Below, in pieces: positions 51,905 through 64,000 of a stretch of DNA of 64,000 nucleotides. The stretch comes from Enchytraeus crypticus (lineage: Eukaryota; Annelida; Clitellata; Enchytraeida; Enchytraeidae). Numbering within the stretch: position 1 is the first letter of the stretch; every line of letters begins with the position of its first letter. The stretch lies in the NCBI GenBank assembly GCA_905160935.1, contig CAJHZI010000753.1, positions 834,501 through 898,500 on the forward strand. Reading direction: 5' to 3'. The translations under genes and the position numbers were made by a program. The notes under the pieces are model-generated. The model had not been told where the DNA came from. It ran no database searches and worked only from the letters and a program-made list of their open reading frames with translations.

Positions 51905-51965
51905 TTTAACGTCCGAATCCTCGCATAAGGTAATGTCAGGGACGTCTCTTGTAGAGTCCACACAA
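51905..51965 (-). repeat. SINE-like 3' end
   Basis: aatttaacgtccgaatcctc, then aaggtaatgtcagggacgtc. Reverse of the repeat at 11175. Confidence 0.65.
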
Positions 51966-52711
51966 TCAGGCTCCAAAGCACCACACGATGACAACTGAGT
52001 ATACAGAGACCATAAGAGAAAGCGAAGCTAGAACAAGAAGACATGTAGATTCAAAAGAATAAAGATTAGGTCCTGATTAGAGATTAGAAGACATTTTTTC
52101 AGTAAGGGAGTAATTAACGTATGGAAACAGTAACCACAGTATTTCGTTTAGGCAAATCTAGTCCGTGAACAATATTACAATTTTGAATTAATGATAATAT
52201 ATACGGGCCACATAAACCTACATAGAAGAAAATGGGGGTCAAATTAACAAAATTCATTTAGTTAAATAATAAAAACTTTAAAACAGTGCAGTAGGAATTG
52301 AAATTGAAATGTAGAACAACATCTCTAGTTCTCTCTCTCCCTCGCTCTCTCTCTCTCTCCCTCCCTCACTCTAAACACCAAATACTCTTAGGATACTTCG
52401 CAATAGTCTAATCTTTTGTTACAGAATTTATAAATGCTACATTGTAATAGTTTTTGTGCTCCTTCTGACAGTGAATTGAATGAATTTACAACTAATTATT
52501 TTACTCAATAGTCAATACGTTACAGTAGCATGGATTAACAAACAGCAAGCGACATATTAAGATAATTCAGAAGTCGAAGAAAGGATAAGCTTTCATATGT
52601 ATCAATGCTTTCTTTTAGCTTAATGTACACGTTTTAACAGGTCTATTGTCTCACCTGCAACTGGATACATTATTAAGAGTTCACACCAATTGAACCCAAG
52701 TGTCTCGATTT

Positions 52712-52770
52712 ATATATAGGCCTATATATATATATATATATATATATAGGCCTATATATATATATATACA

Positions 52771-52838
<68 letters not shown>
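52712..52838. repeat. (TA)n with aggcct interruptions
   Basis: TA runs broken twice by taggccta, then about 70 bp of pure TA. Confidence 0.93.
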
Positions 52839-54597
52839 ACTGTATATAGCGATAAGCTTAACAACTCAACCACCGATATACGTCAGCCGTTATCAACATA
52901 AGTAAGCCACCGAGATACATCAGCCGGTATAACAACTAAGCCACCGAGATATGTCAGACATTATCACAGAAAATTATATCAACAAGAAACAACATAGAGT
53001 AGTTGATTGAGCTTTACATAAAATTCTGTATTCAGACATACTCATTACGCCAAAGTCAGCATGAAATAACAGCTACTGCTCTTATACTCTGCATCTAACA
53101 CTTAGGCCTCCATAGATATCAATTATACACTCATAGTAATTCAAAAATAATGCAAAAGGTAATTCAAAAACTTTATATAGCTACTGCAATGTTACGAAGT
53201 AGCAGTCACAACGAATAGTAGACTTTGAGTAGAGTGTGAATGGGACTCACAGACGTTACACAGGCTTGCACGAGAGTGTCTGAGATATCGCGTACGAATT
53301 TCTTTAAATATCTCATAAATATTAATGATAAAATTTAAATTATTTTAAAGTAGTACTAAAATGAGTAAAGAATGTATAGCATTATTGCATATCAGTATTT
53401 TACCGATATCTAATTTAAACTGCAATTGATGACTATATTATAAGTGATTTCAGTACACATGCTGAAAATATACTATGCAAATAAAATATTAAAAATATAC
53501 TGTAGTAAAATCTCCAATATAGAAAAATAACTCATAGACAATAGTAGAAAAAGATAACGCTCCACGTTTTATGTAGCTACAGATCTTCAGATTGCTATGT
53601 TTTCTCACTGTCAATATTATACGCTTATTTGAAGATCAATATGATATTATAATTAATATAAATTGCAAGTTTAATTTTTAATGTAACGGTTTATATAATT
53701 AATCATTTACTATTCACAGATAATATGAGATGTTCATGTATTATAAATCTTAACTAAATTCTTTTGGATCGGGAAGTCATGGATGACTGCATCACCAGGC
53801 AAAGAAAAAGTGCAACAAAGTCCCGACGAGTTCAGAATAGTTCTCAGTGACGATGAAAATACTAGAAAAAACACTTTATTGTATAATTTACCAGAGATAT
53901 CGCCAGCATTATAAACTCAGAAATCAGTGGAAATCAGTAGAAAACTAGTTATTTTGAACTTATAGATTGATTTTCTCTCTCTATCCTGAGAGAGGATACT
54001 GTGCCCTAAGCAATAGCTTAAATAAGCTGTGTTACAAAAAAGACTTATAGTTAATCAGTTAATAAATCTATTCCTTCTATAGAGCTAGCTATATAGAAAA
54101 CACAAAATGATCTGATTTATCATTCAAATTTCAGTATGGTTATTAGTTATTACATCTAAAGAGAGCCTTTAACGTACACTAAGCTACTACTAATATTCAC
54201 TTTTGTTTAAAGCGACCAGAGTTTGGAACTTTAACGTCAATCAAATATTTTAAAAAACCACAAGATTTCTAGCAGCACCGGGTCTCTACAAATTGATAGT
54301 AAACAATTTCGTTACGGTATTTCAAAATTCAACAAAAATAAATTAGCTGAATTGATAATTATATGCAGTAGTTCAATAGGCCTATCAAATGATAGAAAAA
54401 AGGGCCAAACTATATATGACAGTAATTAAACAGTCAATTCAAACCATACATCAGAGAGACTACAATTTATATTTATAATTTATTACTTAAGGTAGAAAAA
54501 TCAATCTAAATCACTTCGTTGAAGAAAGGAGAAGCAAAAACTACATTCGATTTTCACTTTCTCTGCTCAATAATCGATAGAATCAGTGTTGTCTGAG

Positions 54598-54665
54598 ACC
54601 TGAGATTTGAACCCAGCACTTTACGACTCGCAGATAATGCTAAACCATTACACCACTAGGCCCTT
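54598..54665 (-). repeat. tRNA-like SINE head
   Basis: On the minus strand: gcctagtggtgtaatggttt agc-type A box, then tgctgggttcaaatctcagg (B box). The acceptor ends do not pair, so it is a SINE head and not a tRNA gene. Confidence 0.6.
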
Positions 54666-55034
54666 GGAAGAGCAACAGCTTCATGTGAATGAAAACACAA
54701 ATATTTCTAGTAACTCTTAATATTAGCTTTCTTTACTACGTCGGATACTAAAACTGTTAATAAACCAACACCTTTGCATTTTACTAGGCAACCCTGTGTA
54801 ATGAGATCAAAAGATTAGAAAAGCTTGAACATAAATTAAGTCAAAACATGCCTGAAATCCTGCCTTTACTCAAAACCGCCAATATTTTCAAAACGAGGAA
54901 TGGCCAAAAATTGCTGACAGCAGAACAGAAACAATTACAAGCTCAATCACATACTTAGAAAAAAGTAAAATGTCGGTAAAATGTTAATTATAAAGATTTA
55001 ACAAACAATATTTAATACGTATAATTTTATATTC

Positions 55035-55262
55035 TCTATATTTTTATATATTCTATACTATTCTATTCTATATATTCTATACTATTCTATTCTATATATT
55101 CTATACTATTCTATTCTATATATTCTATACTATTCTATTCTATATATTCTATACTATTCTATTCTATATATTCTATACTATTCTATTCTATATATTCTAT
55201 ACTATTCTATTCTATATATTCTATACTATTCTATTCTATATATTCTATACTATTCTATATTC
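55035..55262. repeat. 24-bp AT-rich tandem repeat
   Basis: About nine units of tatattctatactattcta plus ttct. Confidence 0.92.
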
Positions 55263-55477
55263 TTATATATTTTATATAAAAACTAATAACTTTATATAAA
55301 GTATACGTCATTATAGTTCTCAATTCATTGGCACGTTATAGAGTTCGCTATTGTCAGTATGACAGTAGCAGTTTAGCGCAACATTAAATGAACAATATTA
55401 AATATAATATTAAATGAACCGAGTATAACATTAAATTACACATGTATTGCAAGTTTGCCATAAAGGAAGCTCCTAAC

Positions 55478-55483
55478 TTTATT
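55478..55483 (-). promoter_or_regulatory. candidate polyadenylation signal of NR-C
   Basis: AATAAA on the minus strand, about 133 bp past the NR-C stop codon. Plausible position; no transcript evidence. Confidence 0.4.
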
Positions 55484-55615
55484 AAGATCAATGCGATTTA
55501 TACAACACATCCAAAAACGGCAACTTAAACTGAATTGACAACTTTACGATCACATAAATACCACAGTCTACTGATACCACAGTTAACATCACAGTCAACT
55601 GATATTTGTTGTTAA

Positions 55616-55860
55616 CTACGCAGTCCATAATTCACGTATAAATTTAGGAAACCCAATAACACAGTCCCATTCCTTGAGTATCTTGTCTTCAGCTGTAATC
55701 ATAACGTCACGACGTGAGAACATAAATAACAAACAGTCAATGAATTTAGTTATTCGCAGTCTATCGTCGGGATGAAACTTCTGAATGAGATGCATCAGAC
55801 AACTTAGCAGCAATTCCTGATTCTTTTCGGCAACGTCAAAGTTCTGTAGTAAATGCCGAT
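55616..55860 (-). CDS. NR-C exon 6: C-terminal LBD with AF-2
   Basis: 245 nt ending TAG, acceptor [46 protein letters not shown], then [12 protein letters not shown]. Confidence 0.93.
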
Positions 55861-58020
55861 CTGCAGCAGACATAAAAATGATTTTATACAGCAGCAAATA
55901 ACTACAAAACAGTCAATAATAATAATAATAATAATAATGATGATAATAATAATAATCAATGATATTAATCATAATGATTAGTAAAAATAAATCTAGAAAT
56001 CAAATTGTAAAACATTTACAGAACTGCTACAACCACTCAGTTCAGTTCCACACTAAACGATAAACATGTAGCACAAAAAGTCCAAATCAAACTTAATGAC
56101 ACAGTAAATTTTATTTGGACTCTTAAAACTTAATTATTCTTAAAATGATTACTTTTACTGCAAATTGAATTACTCATAAAAGCCATCGAGATAGCTAAAT
56201 AGAACTGGCCAACATCTATGAACTCAATTTTAAATGTCATTTATATGTAGGCCATACATATATAATACATATATCTTGGCCACTGACTGGAGCCAGTGGC
56301 CAAGTCGGTAAGATACTCGACCGCGGATCAGTCGACGTGGGTTCAAATACTGGGCTCGCCCGTCACTGACATAGCTTTCGATTGAGGAAATTGACGTTAA
56401 CCTTAGCTTTACCAGCTTTTTTTACCATACATGTATATATTTACCAGCTTTTTTTTACCATACATTGCTAAAGATGGTAAAGGGATATCACCTCAGATCT
56501 CTATTTTTATTTAAGCTTAAGGTTTGGGAAAGGCCTTTGATGGAATCAAATTCATGGTAAACAATCTGCTTGAGCATAAGAGCAGAGTGCAGGTAGGATA
56601 AAGCATCTTGGACATTCTAAACTTTTGACAGAAAATTAAAATAAAGCAGCCGCATTATAAGATTTAGTTGTTTAGATCAACATTTATCTAGATATATGTT
56701 ATATACATGTTTAGATATTTAGATCCCTAAATATTCTAAAGTAAAATTGAAAATTTAAGTAAAATAGCTGTAACTCGTCAATATTTAGGATTGTATATTT
56801 GATTTACAGAGTTTTAAAAGTAATAATATTTTGAATTCTAGTTATACCTATTATAGTCTATTTTCACTTCAGAAATTTACTCAGAAAATTGTGTCATATC
56901 ATAAGCAATAATAGCATTGGTCAAATTGTAATATAATACTAACACAAATATAAATATTAATAATTTGTCAGATTCACGGAAGTTCTCAGAAAAACAAAAT
57001 CATTAGCATTGCTGAAACCTTGTAATTCAGAATATCAAAATACAGCAGAACGCAGCTTACAAGTATAAATCTCAACAAAATACCCTGTTTCTCTTTGCAT
57101 ATTTAAAAATGTAAAACTTCCCTCAATTAGTGAACACTCTATTTCATAAAAGTTTTTGTTTATTTAGATTTCAGAGCTTTTCCAGTAATGCAGTGATACT
57201 ACATGTAGATCAACTCTCTAATGGACTTTAATAGCATCCTTAACATGGTCAAACGGGATCATTCACAAAATCACTTAATCAAGGGAGTATCACCCAGTGC
57301 TTGCAATGAGTTTTTCTACATTTCAGTTTGAAAGAAATATAATTAAAAATTTCCACACAACAAATTATAATTAATCTTCAATGCTTATAATTAATGTGCG
57401 ATTTATTGTTAGCTAAAGTTTATTAACAAATATAATTACGATACAACAGCTATAATGAACGTATTTCATAAAAACCTTCCGTCATGACACAAAATGCTGC
57501 AAAAGTGCATGCTTCTTCGTCTGATAGATTCAATTCATGTATCTTGCGTTGTATATCATACATTGCTTCAATCAAGTCCATTGCAAAAAATTTCTTTAAA
57601 TCCTCCAAGCCTACTATTTTACCACTGACTGATACCCGCATGTTAAGACTAGGATCGAACGAGTGACGATTCATAAGCATCCAGCAGTAGCTTCGAGTAC
57701 CTACAACAGTAGGATATCAATTCACTCTTCCATAGAGATGTAATACTAAATTACGAACAGAAATATAACAGATTAAAAATAGGACTTCATTAAATAAGTT
57801 GTTTTATGATTATATCAGTTGAATGGCTCAATGCCTAATAAGCAGGAGGTACTAGATTCGAGTCCTAGTCTGAATATCTCTGAAATTATCCCTAATGGTA
57901 CTAAGCCGACATTTAGCTAAGCCCTATAAACGGTTTTTTATAAATTGCTGCTGGGAAGAATGCAAGCTTTATTTAAATACCTTAAACTAATGCAAAAAAT
58001 ATATAATAGAATCAATGCAA

Positions 58021-58079
<59 letters not shown>

Positions 58080-61000
58080 ATTCAAAATTCAAATAAAAAC
58101 ATTCTGAAATTTCGTGAAATCAGTATTAAAACTTACACTCAGCGTAAATCGGTTTCTACATAAATACAACACAAGAGAAAGCGACATCAAAACATTGCAA
58201 GTCCAAGATCCAAGACAAGCGAGTCAAACTTTAGCCCTATGGCGAGAAGAGATGAGTAATTTTTAGCTTGTCCAGGAAAGTACCAATACAATTGCAAGAT
58301 CGAAGATCTTGTGGCAGAGAGTTCCATATTGTCAGGACAGAAAACATGAAGGAGCGTCTGCCCATGGTAGGTTTAATGTTTGGTACAGTGAGAAGGTTTT
58401 TACTAGTGGAGCGATGACTATGATGGCTACGCTTATATATTTAGACAAAAGAAACAAACAATGCATCAAACAATATTTATCTACTTATTATTTTTCTCTA
58501 CTCTTATCAACATTTTTAAAATAAGTATATAATTCTTTTAAAAAATTATTTTCAAAAGTATTTAAATTATTATTAAAAAATTATTTTTAAAAGTAATTAA
58601 AAGTAACATTTTAAAAAGTACTTACCTTTAACTAAACAGATTTGGTCATCGAACGTCAGATCACTGAATCCAGGAATGTCTTTAAAGAAACAGATCGTGC
58701 GCTTCATGGAGGCTTCTAAATATGGTAAAGATTTCTGCAGCAGTTCTTGTCTGCCATCGATGTCAATGCCAGTCGTCTCGTAGACAGACATATATTCCTC
58801 TCGTGATATTGCCATCATTGAACCAAATAGCTGAGCCTTAGCTTCGTTTTGTATCTAAATAAAGGCAAGTCCAGCTTCAGACTGTAAATTTCCAACGGCT
58901 TAATATTATAAAGAAAGCTAAGCAATATAATCAAAGTTCTGTTAATAAAGAATTTAAGCATTTAATCTGAAACTCTCACGCCAATAGTTATAAAATATAC
59001 ATTCTGATACAGCAAACAAATGCTAAACTATTCTCATCTCAATAATATACAAACTGGCTATTGAAAAGCGAAAAGTCCAAACGACTAATACTGATTTATA
59101 TTACAAATAAATCATACATGAATATCAGCCTAGCTAGAAGCACTAGGCCTGGAAGTACTTCGTTCAGCACGATCAACAAAGATGTGAAAAATATGAACAT
59201 TTCATAGAAAGTTGCTGTGAGGGTTGTTGAAGACTGAAAAGAATGGAAGAATGTTGCCGCCCTATGTTCTCTTCAGAGCGCAAGGGACTAACGATGATGA
59301 ATATCAGCACTTCAGCAGTCAGTTGAAAGTGAAAATTGTTGAAGATAGGGTAATACATAAACAATATCAATGTACAATTTTGAGTATCCTACCATATTTG
59401 ATACATCTGGCATGCTAATGTATGCTAAATGTATCAAATATGATTGGATATTGATGAAAGTACTCATGATGATACATTAAGTATAACAAAACAAAATACC
59501 TAAACAGTATTTAATTTTTGCAAGTAATTTTATACACTTACAATATATTCATATTCCAGAACTGGCAGATTTCGCAGGGTTTCCTCCGAACAGTTTGAAC
59601 AAGCCTTAAAATTTTCATAAATCTTATTTATAGTTCTCTCTAAAACATCTGTATCATTCATGAGAGATTCAAATCCACAGCAGCTCACTGAAGATGATGA
59701 TGAAGAAGGAATAGGACTAGGAGCAGCGTGGCTGATATCTGGTACAGAAGATAATTCACTTGTGATATCACTTAAACCGGAGGCCAATGAAAACATAGAG
59801 TTCATAGCAGACACCCGAAAAGAACTAGAATCATCTGATTTACACGATGAAGAGAAATTCTGCTGCTGTTGCTTCTGCATTTTCTCCTTACGCTGCTTTC
59901 TGTATTTATTAAGCTCAGGTTGCTGAGCAAGCAGCTGCTGCTCCTTCTGTATCTTCAGCAGACGTTCCTGCAGCACTTCCGGTTGCTCGTCCCCAGGTGC
60001 TGACCAATCGTTGAATCCTTTCAACTCCATCGTATCGTTCGCCTTCTTCTCATGGGTGTAGCGTCCTGTTTTGATAGCTGCATCGAAAAGAACAACAAAT
60101 TACAGAGCTACCATCCGGATTGCTAACTCAGTTTAAATCAACTCAAAAGAAAAAAGATAGATTCTACAAAAAATGCCATTTTACATTCATAGCTTGTAAA
60201 GACTCAGTAATGTTAAAGTGCATGGTAAATCAGAGTGATTACCACTGAAAATTATAAAACAAAACACTTAGAAGTTAATGTAAATATAAAAAGAAATAGA
60301 AGATGCTAAAAAAATTAGGAAAGATACTATAGGCCTAATAAGCAGCTATTTTCAATATATTGGACCATTTATCCAACTGGGTATGCATATTAAAAAGGAA
60401 TTCGGGGTATATTGGACACTCAAGTCACAGTCTTGATATGGACAAGAAAATATATTATCAATTGCTCTAAACGAAAAGCAAAGCGTTCCATAATGGTTAA
60501 CAGAGAGAGCAAGAATAATGAAAATTATAATCTCAAACCTAACGTAACAGCCTTATAAAAATTATTAGTTGTATTCACATTCACTGAATCTACAATCTCA
60601 TTTTGCCAAACATTTTGCATTGCAGCACAGAGAAAATAGCTTGTTCTGAAAACCGTCAATGGAAAAATACTAAATACTCTGGGTTTATTTGGCATTGCAC
60701 TCAACAAAGAGTGAAAATAATTCATAAAACTCATTCAAAGGCATTACATGCAATTCTACCTAACTGATGCCATATTTAAGGAAAGAAAACTTAAATAACG
60801 AGTAAAAGAATTATTATCTGAATATGTTTTAGTATAATAGTACCAACATTTTTATTATTATTGTTGTTATTATTACTATTACTGTAATTATTATTATTAT
60901 TATTATATCAGTGACTTATAACAACTTACCTTCTCTGCACATTCCCAATAGAACACATTTTTTGAAACGACAATATGGACAGAAATTTCTTCTTCCAGGA

Positions 61001-61590
61001 GGAAGTTCACAAGTTTTATTCCTATTGCAGACAAATGTATCAAATTTATCCAAACTTCGTCTAAAGAATGCCTGAAACAAAAGAATAAATACAAAAATCC
61101 TATATATGGTATTTCTAACAATCATTTCAATAGATCTTTATACAGTTCTCCACAGCAAGGGTGAGAGGACTGCCATTGTAAAATATGATGTCATCATTAC
61201 ACTAAATGATTAAAGTTACTTTATTTTATAAGCCATAGATTCATTCAATCTACAATTACAAATCTGATTAAGCAATTGGAATGTTGAAATGTTCTTTTTT
61301 GTGCAATAGCACCAGGATTCAACTTCTAACCATACCTATCAATAATACACTTTCCACAGATATACTAAATCTGAGTAATATAATGTTAAATTTCAAGCTT
61401 AAGTGGTAAGGAAAGCCAACATTATGGCATCCCGTATTCCACCAAAACATTCTTAAACGTTTTCAAAACATACACTTCATCCGCAGTTCGCAAAACATAC
61501 CTTGCAAGCTTCACAAGTATTAACTCCATAGTGAAGTCCTGAAGCTTTCTCACCACAGATTCGACAAGGAGGTAGTGCAGCCACTTCCAT
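55616..61590 (-). CDS. NR-C: nuclear receptor, NR1-like with EACKA P-box (gene span)
   Basis: Exons 61501-61590, 60930-61071, 59542-60077, 58626-58854, 57476-57700 and 55616-55860 join in frame to 489 codons (488 aa). Zinc finger 1 is [20 protein letters not shown] plus CK. Finger 2 is [20 protein letters not shown]. The C-terminal extension [10 protein letters not shown] is kept. The hinge is unlike its paralogues: Gln-rich ([18 protein letters not shown]), then Ser/Pro-rich. The LBD has [20 protein letters not shown] and an AF-2 core FIRELW. The mid-LBD exon 5 is the most diverged of the three, so ligand or partner use may differ. Confidence 0.93.
55914..55962. repeat. (AAT)n microsatellite
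   Basis: aataataataataataatga then tgataataataataatc, in NR-C intron 5. Confidence 0.9.
56278..56412 (+). repeat. tRNA-derived SINE, family A (NR-C intron 5)
   Basis: ccagtggccaagtcggtaag (A box), actcgaccgcggatcagtcg, tgggttcaaatactgggctc (B box), cactgacatagctttcgatt, tgacgttaacc. One of the clearest copies. Confidence 0.85.
57476..57700 (-). CDS. NR-C exon 5: mid LBD (diverged)
   Basis: 225 nt, [55 protein letters not shown]. Same length and phase as the paralogues although the sequence is very different. Donor GTTTTT is weak. Confidence 0.88.
57815..57915 (+). repeat. tRNA-derived SINE, other family (NR-C intron 4)
   Basis: tggctcaatgcctaataagc (A-box region), tagattcgagtcctagtctg (B box), then a tail with ggtactaagccgacatttag. 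Confidence 0.65.
58023..58074. repeat. (TA)n microsatellite
   Basis: Pure TA run in NR-C intron 4. Confidence 0.95.
58626..58854 (-). CDS. NR-C exon 4: LBD helices 2-4
   Basis: 229 nt, one codon shorter than in NR-A and [42 protein letters not shown], then [20 protein letters not shown]. Donor GTAAGT. Confidence 0.93.
59542..60077 (-). CDS. NR-C exon 3: Gln/Ser-rich hinge
   Basis: 536 nt, acceptor GATGCAG, donor GTAAGT, phase 1 to 0. Starts [14 protein letters not shown] Gln/Lys-rich, likely coiled segment is followed by a run of Ser and Pro. It ends [16 protein letters not shown], the expected helix 1, and VLEYEYI. Confidence 0.92.
60930..61071 (-). CDS. NR-C exon 2: zinc finger 2
   Basis: 142 nt, [47 protein letters not shown]. 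Acceptor GTTTCAG, donor GTAAGT, phase 1. Confidence 0.95.
61501..61590 (-). CDS. NR-C exon 1: zinc finger 1
   Basis: 30 codons, MEVAALPP then the finger. Five residues shorter at the N-terminus than NR-A and NR-B. Donor GTATGT, phase 0. Confidence 0.93.
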
Positions 61591-62700
61591 ATGACAATCA
61601 CTGGTTAAGATAGTTACACTTTTCAACTTGATCTTCTAACCAGGCTAACTGATTTGCAGAATCAGAAAAATGAATAATAAGGAAATATAATATTTCATCT
61701 GTTGATTCTGCTGCTAAAATACAATTAGAAATTTTGATCTACGCTGAAAAAATGCTACCTATTTAATATTTTTAATGAATAATTAAGTTGATTTGCTTTT
61801 TTATGTCAGTTGTAAATTACTAGGTTTGCACTGCTTAACTGTACTAGTATGCTAAATGTTATCTCTTTTCGTTTACTTTACTTATTACATATTTAAATTT
61901 TTGTTTGTTTGAATCTACCATGTATTGGTGAAATAATGTCTACTATAACAGCTGCTTTAGCATCACAAAGAACATTGCCAGAGAAGGCCCTGATGATATT
62001 ATAAAAATAAAAATAATAATAATAAGAGTGCTACTGTAGCGCATGACAACATCAAGAATTATTTCAAGTCTATTGATTATCATCAGGCACATGTGATATT
62101 CACTCAACTAGATTAAACCATATTAAACTATAGGCCTATGACTAATATAAGCACCAATATATTTGCAGATCTCAATTTTAAGCTTAACATGTCCAATGAC
62201 CAATTCGTGAATACATATTAATTATATATAATATGTAAAATATGCCTTTTACAAATATATTTATCTGTTATTTAAGTAAACATCTGTTTAGCAATGTGCT
62301 GGCCATGTAATTATAAAATACTCTGCTAAATTATTAATACGAGAGGCTTCACTGAAAACAATTTAACACATCTAGAAATTTACTGTTCGAAACTATCAAT
62401 TTATTGATCCAGCGAATGTTTGAAATTTTATATTCCGATGACCTCACCCAGACTCCAAGCACACTGGAAACGTTTAGTATCGTTCATCTAAATTACTATC
62501 AAGATTATATACTTGTAACACGTTACTGCGCACACTGAATGAAACAATATGTATAAAAAAGCTAGAAGTGTTAATTAATCACAAATAATATATACTGCTA
62601 CTTTGCAACACTGAGTTTAAAACAAAAATCGACACCTATTATAGATTATTACAGATATTGCTTTCAATCGAAAGCAGATATAATACTGACCAAGACACAA
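61591..62700. other. NR-C upstream region, gene-free
   Basis: AT-rich. A short family B scrap lies at 62018-62080 (agagtgctactgtagcgcat, then gacaacatcaagaatt) after an (AAT)n run. The NR-C promoter should lie here but cannot be placed. Confidence 0.5.
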
Positions 62701-62701
62701 T

Positions 62702-63855
62702 TTTGTTTTACGAAAGAATGCGGCAAAGAAGCAAATAGAGATAATGCGGGTCCTTTGTGAAAGGCGCTTTCAATATGGAAATATGGTTTTTGTATGCTTT
62801 ATAGACTTTGAGAAGGCCTCTGTCAGGATTGATGGGAAAACGATGATGGTTACCTTGAAAAGAATAGGATTCGACTGGAGAGATAAAAGACTAATTTTAA
62901 ACTCGCACGTGAATCAAAGAGCAATAATCAAAATCCAACAAGAATACGCAGAAGATGGTGAAATAGAACGTGAAGTAGGACAAGGTTGTAGCATTTCATC
63001 ACTGCTGACATTTACATTTTAACATTTTCGCTGAGGCAATGATGGAGGAAGCCATGGAAGAAGGAATAAAAGTAGGAGGAAAATTGTTACAAGATGTACG
63101 ATTTGCAGATGACCAAGGAATGGTAGTGGGCAACGACAATGGACTGCAGAAGATAATGGATAGTCTGAATGATACGGCATTGAAATATGGCATGAAGACT
63201 AACATCAAAAAGACAAAAGTGATGAGAGTGTCCGATAATAATGGTGAAGTTAATATCACAATAAATTGTATAAAATTGGAACAGGTAAGGAATTTCAAAT
63301 ATTTGGGACATATTATAACCAATGAAGTGAGACTGAAATAAGCCGTAGGATAGCACAAGCAAAAGCGGCCTTTGGTAATAGGAAAAGGAAAGTACTAGCT
63401 GTCATCAAAAAGTCTAAAGAAAGAAACAAAGATAAAGATAGTGAAAACCTTGCAATGATTTGGCCCACGCTATTGTATGGATGTGAATTATGGACCATAA
63501 GGGAGGAAGATATCAGGAAACTAGAGGCATTGGAAATGTGGATATGGAGAAGAATGGAATGGATTAGCTGGACTCAAAAGGTCACACAGATAGACAGTTG
63601 GTAAATGTGTATTAAGAAATAGGAAGAAGAGTTGGATAGGACACATTATACGAAGGAAAAGTCTTCTAAAAGATGTCATTGAAGGCAGAATGGAAGGAAT
63701 TAGAGGCAGAGGCAGGCCGAGATTAGGAATGTTACATGAGTTTAAGATTCACTCATATGTGGACATCACGAGGAAAGCGGAAGACAGAGAAGCGTAGAGG
63801 TATTATATACCATGGACTTGCTAGTAGGCAGTGCACTAAGAGAGAGAGAGAGACA
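62702..63855 (+). pseudogene. LINE reverse transcriptase remnant, RTE-like, 5'-truncated
   Basis: RT motifs in order: VFVCFIDFEKA (first catalytic Asp block, but the usual FDR after it has become SVRI), VGQGCSIS, and, after a frame change near 63025, DVRFADDQGMVVG (the catalytic Asp pair). LEQVRNFKYLGHIITNE and WPTLLYGCELWTIREEDIRK then follow. The C-terminal [10 protein letters not shown] block matches the fragments elsewhere. Stops and frameshifts make it inactive. It ends in the same tail (atggacttgctagtaggcag, then tgcactaagagagaga). Confidence 0.9.
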
Positions 63856-64000
63856 AAACACAAGTTAGGCTCAAGTACGTTTACAATCCTACATAAAATC
63901 TTTTCGGTAGCTACTTATCTACTTAGCTGAACAAGGCCTACATCAAGATATAATACTTTATTCAACAACTTTACATAGAATGAACAAAGTAACGCATAGT

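Larger units (their letters stand above)
47435..55615. other. intergenic region between NR-B and NR-C
   Basis: 8 kb without a supportable exon. It holds family B repeats, SINE pieces, a LINE scrap (50618-50660), several microsatellites, and a tRNA-like SINE at 54598-54665. Frames found here come from repeats. Confidence 0.65.

Noticed and set aside
54598..54665. Possible tRNA gene
   Set aside because: A and B boxes are present but the acceptor stem does not pair; it is better read as a SINE head.

Overview
This is a window of nuclear DNA from an AT-rich invertebrate animal. The evidence is eukaryotic gene structure (short coding exons with GT/AG introns), animal-only nuclear-receptor domains, a vertebrate-like HTATIP2 oxidoreductase, tRNA-derived SINEs, RTE-like LINE fragments, hAT elements and long TA, CA, CT and TTA microsatellites. 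I cannot fix the phylum from the sequence alone.

The core is a minus-strand cluster of three paralogous nuclear-receptor genes: NR-A (8449-16341), NR-B (42239-47434) and NR-C (55616-61590). Each has six coding exons with the same intron positions and phases: zinc finger 1; zinc finger 2; hinge plus LBD helix 1; LBD helices 2-4; mid LBD; C-terminal LBD with the AF-2 helix. Inferred lengths are 494, 462 and 488 aa. The LBDs and the DBD C-terminal extension look like subfamily NR1, but the P-box is EACKA (CEACKAFF), not the usual NR1 EGCKG. Between NR-A and NR-B lies a complete five-exon plus-strand gene for HTATIP2/TIP30 (26301-29279, 238 aa).

An 8.4-8.5 kb segment (about 12.7-21.15 kb) is copied in the same orientation at about 31.3-39.67 kb. 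It carries NR-A exons 1 and 2, a hAT transposon in NR-A intron 2, the region upstream of NR-A and half of an LTR retrotransposon. The copy sits in the middle of a foldback element: two inverted arms of about 1 kb (30205-31217 and 39781-40796) that meet the copy at (TA)n tracts. It holds only the two DBD exons of NR-A. Exon 2 has gained a stop codon exactly at its end, so what remains is a possible 81-residue DBD-only protein or a young pseudogene.

Region by region: 1-3.2 kb, minisatellites and SINE pieces; 3.2-3.5 kb, first exon of an unidentified minus-strand gene with a minisatellite at its start; 3.5-8.4 kb, intergenic; 8.4-16.3 kb, NR-A; 16.3-26.3 kb, upstream DNA with an LTR element and a hAT MITE with an 8-bp target duplication; 26.3-29.3 kb, HTATIP2; 30.2-40.8 kb, foldback element holding the copied segment; 42.2-47.4 kb, NR-B; 47.4-55.6 kb, repeat-rich intergenic; 55.6-61.6 kb, NR-C; 62.7-63.85 kb, decayed LINE reverse transcriptase.
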